From positions 1 through 14,596 of the forward strand of contig RFXC01000103.1 in NCBI GenBank assembly GCA_009921765.1: a stretch of DNA of 14,596 nt, given 5' to 3'. This document shows positions 11,201-14,596 of the stretch, piece by piece. The notes beneath the pieces were generated by a model. That model worked only from the letters and a program-made list of their open reading frames with translations. It was not told where the DNA came from and searched no databases. Position numbers and translations under genes: made by a program. This DNA comes from Betaproteobacteria bacterium (GTDB taxonomy: Bacteria; Pseudomonadota; Gammaproteobacteria; Burkholderiales; Burkholderiaceae). How positions within the stretch are numbered: the stretch's first letter is position 1; each line of letters starts with the position of its first letter.

Positions 11201-14200
11201 GAAGGCTGGGTGTTGCTGGGCGGGGGCGAGACGGGTCTGGGCGACACGCAGGGGTCGTCCCGCATCCTCGGCTTTGCGAACGCCGATACCTATCGCAGCT
11301 ACAAGGTGGTGTTCCCGAACGTCAAGGGTGGCCTGCCGTTCCCCGAGGCGATGCAGATCGCCGAGGCGCAGCTTCTGCGCTCGGCTGCCATCGTGCAGCA
11401 GACGCCCATGACGGGCGAGCATGTGGCCTGGACCGAAGTCACGCGCAATGCCCCGGCGGATGCCGCCTGGCGGGCTGTTGCGGCAAGCGGCAATGGCAGC
11501 GTGCTGGTGGCCGCTGCCGCCCAGGGCCAGATCTGGGTGGCCGACACCTCGAAACCCGACTGGGAGTGGGTGGCCACGCAAACACCGCGGGCCTGGACCT
11601 CGGTGGCAATCTCGGCCAACGGTCGCGTGATCGCAGCGGCCGCCGACGGCAATGACGGTGGCATCTGGGTGAGCGAAGACCGCGGCGCAAGCTGGCGCAT
11701 GGTGCTCGAGACCGCGCGTCGCGACTGGCGCTCGGTGGCGCTCTCCGCCGACGGCGCAGAGCTGGTGGCTGCGGCCGATGGCGAGGGTGTGTTCACCACC
11801 CGGCTCGCGGTGGCGGGCCGGGTCATGCCCACGCGCATTGCGCTCGAGGCCGAGGCCGGCCGGGTGGCCGTGGTGGGCATCGAGGGTCTGACGCTCGATG
11901 TCCGAGATGCTGCGGTCAAGATCAACCTCGCCGACAAGACCTTTGATCGGGTGGTCGACTTCTCGGCGGGCGATGTCGATGTGGTGACCGGCACCGGCAC
12001 CAGCCGCACGATGACGATCAATGGCGCCGATCATCAGATGCTGTCGGTGACCGCGAGCTTCTCGATCGCGATCAGCGACTACGTCTATCTCGATGGCAGC
12101 GCGGGCTTCGAAAAGCGCACCGATACGCTGACGCTCGCCGATGGCTCGACTGTGAAGGTCGATGCGCTGTTGGTGGGCGCAGCCGACGTCAACGCGTTTG
12201 CAGGACTTTCAGGCCCGTATCGCACCGATACCGACAAAGACGGCGACATCGATGACGCTGACACGGTCAACCCCAACTCGGTTGGCGTGTCGATGACCGA
12301 GGTCGACTTTGGTCTGGGCCTCTTCCGCGCCCAGGCGGGGCAGAAGGATGCTGCGGGCAAGCTTCTCAATGGCACGCGCTGGACGGCGCTGACCGCCGAG
12401 GCGGGTGCGATCGAACTGGTTGGCATTCCCGATGTCACCCTGGCTGCGCGCAGCTTCAGCGTCGAGCTGAACCGCGTCGGCAACCTGCCGGCGGGTCTGG
12501 TGGCCGACGCACACGTGGTCGACTTTGGCGGCAACAAGGCCTATGCGGTTCGTACCGGTACCAACACCACCGTTGATCTCGCGATGGCGGGTTCGTTTGG
12601 CCAGCTGCTGCGCGTAAGCGGCGATGTCGATGTGGCGCTGGGCGGCGTGCTGAGCCTCTCTGGCGGAATCCAGCTCGAGCAGTACCAGCGCACTGTCACG
12701 CTCACCGACCTCACAGACGAGCAACAGGTGATCGAGGTGATGAGTGGTGAGCTGTCGGGTGCCGACTGGTACCGGATGGCGATCCAGATCGACGGCGAAA
12801 CCTATGTCACCCGCGATATCCATGTGACCGAGACGCCGCAGTCGATTGAGGCGGCAATCAATGCTGCGCTCGACCCGGTCCCCGGCGCGCGGGTGAGCGT
12901 CACCACCGAAGTCGATGGCGACCGGCCCGTGGTGCGCTTTACCGGCAGTCTCGCGGGCACCGACATCAAGCCGATCCGGCTGGTGGTGCCGAGCTATGGC
13001 ATGGCGTGGAGTGCGGTGGGCTCGGTGTCGACGCTCGTTGAGGGCGGCGACACCCAGGAACTGCTCGCCCGCATGCTGGTGCTGGGTGGCGCTGATGTGT
13101 CGGCGCGGATTGCCACCGGATCGGGTGACGAGGCAATCGGCCTCGAGCTCAAGGACCTCGACTTTGCGCTCGCCTATGCGCGCCCGGTCGATGCGGGCGA
13201 CAACCGCAGCTTCCTCGGCTTGCGGGGCACGGCAGCCTCGCTCGGCGTGGTTGGCCTTGACCGGTTCGGGCTTGCACTGATGGGCACCAACCTGTCGGTC
13301 AATCTGAACCTGGGCTTTGGCGATGATCCCCAGGGCGGGGCCAACTCCAACACCATCGACTGGACGGCCACACCGCTTACCTTCAAGCCGGGCAGCGGCA
13401 AGCCGCTTACGCTCGACTTCACCGGAACGGTGTTCGAAATCGGCGGCACGATGCTGGTGAAGGTCGGCGACTTCCTGCGCGTCGAGGGCACGGTGGTGGT
13501 GTCGCGGCAGTCGCTCGAGGTCACCGTTGGTGGGCGCAGCGAATTCGTCGAGGGCTTCCTGGTGGGCGCATCCGATGTGTCGGCAAGCGTCCAGGGCATT
13601 GCGGTTGATGGGCTCAATCTGGCGGTGGCGCTCCTGCGGCCGGCCGATGCGCCGTCCTGGGACGACCGCGCCTGGCTTGCCGTGCGTGCCGAGGTCGATT
13701 CGATTACGGTCAGCGCCGAGGCGCTTGGGCTACCGTCCGACCTGTTCACGCTGGATGCCAACTCGCTGCTGTTTGAAACCAATCTGGCGCTGGGCAGCAG
13801 CGCCGGTGTCGACAATGATCAGGTGCTGGACCTGTCGGTGACCGAGGTCGATGGCGAGACCGTCGATCGTTCGATCGCAGTCAAGACCAATCTGGCGACC
13901 GACAGCACGATGACGCTCGACTATGGCGTCGATCTGGGCGAGTTCACCACCATCACGCTCGATGCCACGCTCGGCATCAGCGACTATGTGCTCGCAAGCG
14001 GCAGCTTCGCGCTGTCGATGCTGGGCGGGCGCACGGTGACGCTGAGCGACGGCAGCCGGCGCTCGATGCGCACCACGCTGATCGCCGCGCGCGATGTCGA
14101 TGTGCGGCTGGGGGTCAATGCGCGCTCCGAAGACGACTTCATGGGCGTTGCGCTCACCGGCGGCTCGCTGGGGCTTGCGCTCCTGGAAGACACCCGCGGT

Positions 14201-14596
14201 GGCGGCACCTTCATCGGCCTGAATGCAGGGGCCAACAGCATCTCGCTCGAGGGCGTGCCGGGCGTCAGCCTGTCGGCAGGCGGCCTCGCCCTGTCGCTCA
14301 ACCTTGGTCCGACCACGGGTGTGCTGGCTGGCCTCACCGCCGACTTCAAGAAGGGCGACATCGATGGCGACGGCAACACCGGCACCGACATCCGGATGCG
14401 CGGCGAGACCGTCGATACCATCGACACGCGCGTGCGGACGCTGAAGGCCGCGGGCTCGGTCACACTCGAAATCCGTTCGCCGGATGCAGAGGCTGATGCG
14501 CCGCCGACGCTGTCGGCAGGCGCGAACCTGTCGCTCGAGGTGGTGCCGGGTGGCTCGCTCCTGATCGGGGCGAGCGGCATCGAAGCCACCGTAGCA
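2..14596 (+). CDS. Giant modular surface/secreted protein (adhesin-like), internal fragment open at both ends
   Basis: The frame starting at base 2 is open through all 4,865 codons, so this is an internal piece of one gene; true start, signal peptide and C-terminal secretion or anchoring signal lie outside. Order seen: haemagglutinin-like beta-solenoid (residues ~1-740), solenoid end segment (~741-893), then ten A modules (~901-4801) with discoidin-like, LamG-like, Asp-box and other domains inserted in their loops. No transmembrane stretch, RTX nonapeptide array or catalytic motif was recognised. Only two Cys codons were found (3125 and 6062), typical of large exported adhesins. The likely role, by family analogy, is extracellular adhesion to glycans or matrix with calcium-stabilised modules; this is inference. 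Secretion route (type I, or two-partner type V suggested by the FHA-like start) cannot be decided here. Bases 3056-3235 appear frameshifted. Confidence 0.96.
2222..2680 (+). other. Autotransporter-passenger-like beta-solenoid end segment
   Basis: This ~150-residue stretch has the pattern that usually ends a large beta-helical passenger. 'GLIRIEGNQTLGAGQGLRL' is followed by 'DAFDRLEVTGTLTLNGGNI' and then 'PRLGDRFEALVSATEIKGKF', matching the familiar order 'G-x-L-x-V-x-G-x(2)-L-x-A-G', '(Y/F)D-x-L-x-V-x-G-x-(A/L)-x-L-x-G-G', 'P-x-x-G-(D/Q)-x-F-x-(L/V)-(L/V)-x-A-x-x-(I/V)-x-G-x-F' of autotransporter and PEP-CTERM-type solenoid proteins. It probably caps the rod. Unusually, it is followed not by a beta-barrel or anchor but by roughly 3,900 further residues of modules. 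Confidence 0.65.
2702..3271 (+). repeat. A module 1 (divergent, contains frameshifted segment)
   Basis: First copy of the ~190-residue repeated module. The entry strand is divergent, but 'LAGATLSAANFLTVDGRFRL' aligns with 'RASGxLxIxVxDFLxVxGSLxF', 'SVTLSDGSSVQTQRWTLGGS' with 'TLADGTRVxxDxLTIGG', and 'GFVGLNGPYRLDTD' with the conserved calcium-loop entry. The loop at 2963-2998 reads DTDHDLNLDEEA and lacks the position-6 Gly and position-12 acidic residue, so it is a degenerate EF-like loop. The closing part (expected W...LVGV...NLV...VIDF) is garbled in the main frame because of the shift at about 3056-3235. In the shifted frame a 'PEWVAALT' is visible at the place where other copies have their conserved Trp. 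Confidence 0.7.
3056..3235 (+). other. Segment read in the wrong frame: two compensating single-base shifts
   Basis: In the main frame, codons from 3077 to 3220 end in A or T in 22 of 48 cases and give a Gly/Pro/Ala string with one of the two Cys in the window. The same stretch read one base later (from 3078) ends in G or C in 44 of 48 codons, like the rest of the gene, and reads 'EPLIRIPVALGVAHLLGRIP' followed by 'PEWVAALTHPEREVSG'. The shifted frame has a stop upstream near 3053 and another at about 3297, so it can serve only between these points. The pattern fits one extra base near 3060-3080 and one missing base near the GGGG run at 3218-3221; adding one G there would restore '...VSGVEVATTG'. 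A sequencing or assembly error is the simplest explanation; paired real mutations are possible. Confidence 0.75.
3272..3844 (+). repeat. A module 2 (complete, with calcium loop)
   Basis: A complete 191-residue copy and a good reference for the module. It opens with 'PLTVYTGG', then 'ITLDFSGKRGTLIRASG', 'VADFLFVTGSLGFEKSTQ', 'LILADRTEVRVDTLMFGG' and 'AFAGVDGPYWQ'. The EF-hand-like loop at 3545-3580 reads DTDGDGRITMDD, with Asp at positions 1, 3, 5 and 12, Gly at 6 and Ile at 8, as expected for calcium binding. It is followed by 'VQFGLVIA', the conserved Trp in 'LSWVTVKAAAGSVELVGVEG', 'LTLAARNLAVDINLV' and the exit 'VIDY'. The pattern predicts an all-beta fold with one calcium loop. No named family was recognised. 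Confidence 0.85.
4574..4960 (+). repeat. D1: first 'GDxIxVxG' domain (with extra loop)
   Basis: The sequence 'VGDVISIDGIAVSAGG' leads to 'QTFRYTVTEDDLLER' and then an amphipathic stretch 'ELALRQIAASIREAIN', followed by beta strands ending in 'LIVLEALEEDTDGGFALSVS'. This is the order 'GDxIxVxVxGxxYxYxVxxxDL - helix (xxIAxxIxxAIN) - xxVxAxxxxxxIxLxAxxxGxPFxLxV' of a small domain common in large bacterial surface proteins. It has additional residues compared with D3 and D4 (e.g. 'AGVPFDAQGKPKPGAVAPD'). The function is unknown; it probably acts as a spacer or structural domain. Confidence 0.6.
4961..5221 (+). other. E1: cadherin-like/beta-sandwich end segment
   Basis: Centred on 'LVLEGSAAAIDDWLDRH' (5066-5116), followed by 'NLFNSATWIDARLTVRVES'. 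This resembles the end of bacterial cadherin-like or Ig-like repeats, where 'xxGTxxxINAALAxLxYxPxxxxxGxxTLTVxVxD' is usual. The stretch is weakly conserved and could be something else. It stands directly before discoidin-like domain B1; a similar segment (E2) follows B1, so B1 may split or separate a pair of beta-sandwiches. Confidence 0.4.
5222..5653 (+). repeat. B1: discoidin-like (F5/8 type C) domain
   Basis: About 144 residues. Order: 'SPEGQGIENLADDRADTIWL', 'GFTVSLDKEEVLDGLRLTS', the signature 'DDIWQFDPATWEVYGSN', 'SWTLLGEGDTGLPDERGS', 'YRYYKVVFPTTK' and the exit 'QLAEARLFA'. This matches the bacterial discoidin-like galactose-binding fold ('DPxSWxLYGSNDG...W..L..G...L...R...F.N...Y..YKLVFP...MQIAEVELFG'). 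Family members commonly bind glycans or other surface ligands at the loop end. It lies in the A3 insert. It differs from B2-B4 in having QFDP rather than QWDP. Confidence 0.85.
5654..6139 (+). other. E2: beta-sandwich segment closing the A3 insert
   Basis: Begins with 'GPAWSIETSVHLDGNRDAPQ', then 'FADVALGLAGPST', 'VGTFAMRNVPADSGVTI' and 'GITFTGTPEAIAALL', followed by 'FFYTGALCDLSLKVTATG'. The last part has the 'I-x-F/L-x-G-x(2)-x-x-I-(N/A)-A-x-L' and 'LxLxVxxxG' pattern of a cadherin-like or Ig-like repeat end, as E1 does. It contains the only credible Cys in the window (codon 6062). It ends where the exit strand 'VIDY' of A3 resumes. No ligand role can be inferred. Confidence 0.4.
6209..6778 (+). 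repeat. A module 4 (complete, with calcium loop)
   Basis: A complete 190-residue copy: 'IEIATGTEQTLTFDFDG', 'RGPLLRASGGVELQLAGFV', 'GTMAIEKSSTTLTLADGS', 'LLTIGGANLHLFVGANGPYR', calcium loop DTNEDGLINVED at 6461-6496 (all key positions kept, Asn at 3), 'GEFGLVLG', the Trp in 'RRWIALEANVAEAALVGVPS' and 'LEVAVNLV', with the exit strand 'VIDF' just before A5. The linker before the Trp is slightly longer than in A2. It abuts A5 directly, without spacer. Confidence 0.85.
7166..8263 (+). other. LamG-like (concanavalin A-type) domain split by discoidin-like B2
   Basis: The first strand is 'GAIGVYDFASRESVLANS' with 'DGPALTRV' (7166-7258), like the start of LamG domains ('xxxYxFDExxG...DSSGxGxxLTx'). 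The remainder follows B2 at 7697-8263: 'GPGNYLMIDRGADAEPLADY', 'TVMFDVQSP', 'RWARVVFVSNASAKRLYVDG' (LYVDG at 8054-8068), 'LFFADNDGGNAPLNVGKLAL' and 'WSRPLSGAEVATLG'. The 'W..V.........LYVDG......' and '...G.....I..LALWSRALS..EV..L' patterns are clear marks of the LamG_3/pentaxin-like jelly-roll. Such domains often bind carbohydrate in a calcium-dependent way. The split by B2 is unusual. Confidence 0.78.
7259..7696 (+). repeat. B2: discoidin-like domain nested inside the LamG-like domain
   Basis: About 146 residues: 'GVANVIDGNTGTKYLNTTG', 'GFTLTLPQAQVLDSLALTT', 'NDDIWQWDPKTWEVWGSN', 'GRGASNVVTFNNTQPFKYYK', 'VVFPTVKG' and exit 'YMHVSEARLFG'. The 'NVIDGNTGTKYLN' start is the classic discoidin opening ('D.(D/N)..T.Y.N'). 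The DNA of its core (7441-7472) matches that of B3 (10246-10277) at 31 of 32 bases, so the two are recent relatives or under strong constraint. It lies after only the first strand of the LamG-like fold. Confidence 0.88.
8759..9079 (+). other. Asp-box (BNR-like) beta-propeller, first three blades
   Basis: Three repeats of about 37 residues. Blade 1 is 'WTDVAIAGARQVAVAGG' with Asp box 'SDDRGITW' (8843-8866). Blade 2 is 'YQAVSISDDGKMIAAVMAGG' with box 'STNGGQSW' (8966-8989). Blade 3 is 'LTDVAMLSRDRIITSDLS' without a box. The S-x-D/N-x-G-x-(S/T)-W motif is the Asp-box hairpin of sialidases, sortilin and photosystem-II-stability-factor-like propellers. No sialidase active-site residues (RIP motif, Arg triad) are seen, so it is more likely a binding or scaffold propeller. 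The other three blades lie 779 residues downstream. Confidence 0.7.
9080..9370 (+). repeat. D2: second 'GDxIxVxG' domain
   Basis: The sequence 'FVPGDTIGLRVWGQADETFQ' leads to a helix-like stretch 'AQLNASLAAMLRAQINA' and strands 'GSQIILEARDGALGWASI'. It has the same order of strand, strand, helix, strand, strand as D3 and D4: 'GDxIxLxVxGxxxxxFxIxV', then 'AxLxxxIxA', then 'IxLxAxxxGxPFxL'. It follows directly after the first three propeller blades. The 'Y...V...DL' middle motif is weak here. Confidence 0.55.
9494..9790 (+). repeat. D3: third 'GDxIxVxG' domain
   Basis: The clearest copy: 'LTGLFAEGDSIVVTGFASDP', 'VIYEVKRSDLFVP', a helix-like 'TPEQVRANVAFRLAEVLRS', 'TTAYAVVGWSGPTLVFTGET' and 'ARPALQITVERA'. 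It fits the small-domain pattern 'GDxIxVxVxGxxYxYxVxxxDL...TxxxxVxxxIAxxIxx...VxAxxxGxxxxxxLTxxxAxxPFxxxV'. It is preceded by about 40 unassigned residues (9371-9493) containing 'LFFTTVWRTVNERRVHYG'. Role unknown. Confidence 0.6.
9791..10063 (+). other. Unassigned linker between D3 and the triple discoidin array
   Basis: About 91 residues without a recognised domain: 'GTGGVEQASANTYREAAGRI', 'GDTATWVDAQVPRGSAQFTA', then 'AAGDPMWGMVPGDMPGLFIG'. It is beta-rich with several Trp, Met and Gly. The 'AAGDPMWGMV.....GLFIGS' part weakly recalls a propeller blade. It is in frame and has normal codon use, so it is genuine coding sequence, but no function can be supported. Confidence 0.4.
10064..10498 (+). 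repeat. B3: discoidin-like domain, first of three in tandem
   Basis: About 145 residues: 'GEGVESLLDGNTATKYLNLA', 'GFTISLDAPQAFNSLTLVA', signature 'DDIWQWDPKTFVVLGTN', 'GETRLADARGSVSQIGFEN', 'YRHYLVAFPETKG' and exit 'YVHVAEARLAR'. It starts the tandem array B3-B4-B5 in the middle of the A6 insert, between D3 and the second half of the Asp-box propeller. Core DNA at 10246-10277 is almost identical to that of B2. Confidence 0.88.
10502..10957 (+). repeat. B4: discoidin-like domain, second of three in tandem
   Basis: About 150 residues: 'GVGNVNDRNPATKYVNFDG', 'GFTVSFDTPEAMNSLLLVS', signature 'NDVWQWDPKTWRVLGSN', 'WTELGSGETLLGNARGSSS', 'YQHYAVVFPEIKG' and exit 'VMQIAEAQLFR'. The exit 'MQIAEAQLF' is the canonical end of bacterial discoidin-like domains ('MQIAEVELF'). 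It joins B5 with no linker beyond 'APTGSPGGSP', hinting at arrays grown by duplication. Confidence 0.88.
10958..11380 (+). repeat. B5: discoidin-like domain, third of three in tandem
   Basis: About 141 residues: 'AVDKVNDGNIGTRYLNFEP', 'GYAVKLMEPEALDTLLLVS', signature 'NPLWSWDPATWEVYGSN', 'WVLLGGGETGLGDTQGSS', 'YRSYKVVFPNVKGG' and exit 'AMQIAEAQLLR'. The usual acidic pair before the Trp (DDIW/NDVW) is replaced by Asn-Pro, and QW by SW, so loop chemistry may differ from B2-B4. The second half of the split Asp-box propeller follows it. Confidence 0.87.
11417..11824 (+). other. Asp-box (BNR-like) beta-propeller, last three blades
   Basis: Blade 4: 'WRAVAASGNGSVLVAAAAQG' with 'IWVADTSKPDWEWV' (degenerate box). 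Blade 5: 'WTSVAISANGRVIAAAADG' with Asp box 'SEDRGASW' (11672-11695). Blade 6: 'WRSVALSADGAELVAAADGE' with closing strand 'GVFTTRL'. The repeat 'W-x-x-V-A-x-S-x-x-G-x-x-(I/L)-x-A-A' is shared with the blades at 8759-9079. An opening 'HVAWTEV' matches 'LAWTDV' at the start of the first half. Together the halves give six blades, a normal propeller size. A6 resumes immediately after. Confidence 0.7.
11972..12538 (+). repeat. A module 7 (complete, with calcium loop)
   Basis: A complete 189-residue copy: 'DVVTGTGTSRTMTING', 'ISDYVYLDGSAGFEKRTD', 'TLTLADGSTVKVDALLVGAA', 'AFAGLSGPYRT', calcium loop DTDKDGDIDDAD at 12227-12262 (all key positions kept), 'VDFGLGLF', the Trp in 'TRWTALTAEAGAIELVGIPD', 'VTLAARSFSVELN' and 'VVDF'. 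The 'GTGTSR' entry is shared with A6. The 'RGELLRASG' part is degenerate ('DHQMLSVTA'). Confidence 0.84.
12539..13372 (+). repeat. A module 8, no calcium loop, interrupted by a 110-residue insert (12713-13042)
   Basis: The first part, 12539-12712: 'AYAVRTGTNTTVDLAMAG', 'GQLLRVSGDVDVALGGVL', 'RTVTLTDL'. It resumes at 13043 with 'GDTQELLARMLVLGGADVSA', corresponding to 'DGTRVxVDxLxLGGxxLSA' elsewhere, so the insert lies in the 'LADG-TRV' hairpin turn. After 'DVSARIATGSG' the module goes directly to 'IGLELKDLDFALAYA', without a DxDxDG loop. It ends 'LGVVGLDRFGLALMGTNLSV' and 'NLNLG', with exit 'TIDW'. The conserved Trp is replaced ('RSFLGLRG'). Without the insert it is 168 residues. Confidence 0.75.
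12737..12997 (+). repeat. D4: fourth 'GDxIxVxG' domain, inserted in a hairpin of A8
   Basis: About 87 residues: 'SGADWYRMAIQIDGETYVTR', 'DIHVTETPQSIEAAINAAL', 'GARVSVTTEVDGDRPVVRFT' and 'GSLAGTDIKPIRLVV'. It has the clearest helix motif ('TPQSIEAAINAAL') and the 'VxFTGxxAG' strand of the family. The usual leading 'GD' is replaced by 'AD'. It is almost the only content of the A8 insert, which suggests that this small unit can be carried alone into a host loop. Confidence 0.6.
13373..13861 (+). repeat. A module 9 (short, no calcium loop)
   Basis: A 163-residue copy: 'PLTFKPGSGKPLTLDFTG', 'EIGGTMLVKVGDFLRVEG', 'VVVSRQSLEVTVGGRSE', 'FLVGASDVSASVQG', 'LNLAVALLRP', the Trp in 'RAWLAVRAEVDSITVSAEAL', 'LLFETNLALG' and 'VLDLSV'. 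The 'DVSASVQG' passes directly to 'IAVDGLNLAVALL' without the calcium loop, as in A8. The 'GSLAFEKS' motif has become 'GTVVVSRQS'. It is recognisable from strand order more than from identity. Confidence 0.68.
13862..14404 (+). repeat. A module 10 (divergent, no internal calcium loop)
   Basis: About 181 residues: 'IAVKTNLATDSTMTLDYG', 'ISDYVLASGSFALSMLGG', 'TVTLSDGSRRSMRTTLIAA', 'DVDVRLGVNA', 'VALTGGSLGLALLED', 'GTFIGLNAGANSISLEGVPG', 'VSLSAGGLALSLNLG'. The order of strands matches A8-A9 and the 'LEGVPGVSLSAGGLALSLNL' end matches 'LVGVPGxTLAARNLxVxINL'. The exit linker is long and holds its own acidic loop 'GDIDGDGNTGTD' (14357-14392), a possible calcium site at a new position. Bases 14405-14596 ('AAGSVTLEIRSP', 'LSAGANLSLEVVPGGSLLIG') continue the protein, unassigned. 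Confidence 0.62.

Larger units (their letters stand above)
8426..11971 (+). repeat. A module 6, calcium loop missing, interrupted by a 1,030-residue insert (8738-11827)
   Basis: The first part, 8426-8737: 'PVSVFTGTGTSRVLDITG', 'RGELLRASGQVEIRIGGFL', 'GSLAFEKSTRVLTLDDGTR', 'LTVGAADLSAFAGINPG' and 'GFVLNDLDLALVIATERE'. Where other copies have 'GPYRxDTDGDGxIN', this one passes straight from 'AFAGINPGP' to 'DATGFVL', so the calcium loop is deleted. The closing part resumes at 11828 with 'TRIALEAEAGRVAVVGIEG', 'LTLDV', 'VKINLA' and 'VVDF'; the usual Trp is replaced by Arg-Ile. Without the insert the module is 152 residues, the shortest of the ten, in line with loss of the loop. The insert sits in the same pre-Trp linker as in A5. 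Confidence 0.78.

Noticed and set aside
10720..11655. Plus-strand open frame in another frame, about 311 codons
   Set aside because: It overlaps B4, B5 and the Asp-box blades, which are recognisable in the main frame; the alternative product is Gly/Arg/Ala-rich with no motif.
8906..12034. Two long minus-strand open frames (8906-10474 and 10559-12034)
   Set aside because: They end at sense TCA codons at 8906 and 10559. The apparent repeats in their products (for example 'GLGIPLPDVVSGARDQRERV') are reverse images of the repeated discoidin-like cores on the + strand.
2..14596. CRISPR array, tRNA/rRNA genes, promoters, terminators or riboswitches
   Set aside because: No regularly spaced direct repeats of array type, no RNA-gene signatures and no noncoding gap were seen; the whole window is occupied by one coding frame.

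Overview
The whole window is the inside of one enormous protein-coding gene. Read on the + strand from base 2, all 4,865 codons to base 14596 are open: no stop codon, and neither the real start nor the real end of the gene is in view. There are no gene boundaries, promoters, terminators or RNA genes. The DNA is G+C-rich, most codons end in G or C, and TTA is essentially unused. The encoded protein is Gly/Ala/Val/Thr/Asp-rich, contains only two Cys codons and is built from repeated beta-rich modules. This fits a giant secreted or surface protein (adhesin/haemagglutinin type) of a high-GC Gram-negative bacterium, most likely a pseudomonad-phylum (Pseudomonadota) organism; the species cannot be named from the sequence.

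Layout. Bases 2-2221 encode a filamentous-haemagglutinin-like beta-solenoid. Bases 2222-2680 look like the passenger-end segment that usually closes such a solenoid. From 2702 to 14404 runs a chain of ten copies of a roughly 190-residue module (called A1-A10 here), which I do not recognise as a named family. Its hallmarks are a 'PLTVYTGTGTSR' entry strand, 'RGELLRASG', 'GSLAFEKSTR', 'TLADGTRV', an EF-hand-like 12-residue calcium loop (DTDGDGxIxxxD) in six copies, and a closing 'W-x-A-L ... LVGVPG ... AARNL-x-V-x-INLV ... VIDF'. Bases 14405-14596 continue the protein without a clear assignment.

Four A modules are interrupted by other domains inserted in their loops: A3 (604 residues), A5 (372), A6 (1,030) and A8 (110). 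When the insert is removed, the two halves rejoin into a module of normal length. The inserts carry five discoidin-like (F5/8 type C) domains B1-B5, a LamG-like lectin fold that is itself split by B2, a six-blade Asp-box (BNR) propeller split into 3+3 blades, four copies of a small 'GDxIxVxVxG' domain (D1-D4), and two cadherin-like beta-sandwich ends. The picture is a calcium-stiffened stalk of A modules that displays carbohydrate-binding-type domains on its loops. The nested architecture and the A module are the most interesting aspects.

One anomaly lies at about 3056-3235. There the coding signal moves to the +1-shifted frame and then returns, which suggests two compensating single-base indels (sequence error or real mutation) in module A1. 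The long open frames on the minus strand are codon-for-codon mirrors of this gene and were rejected.
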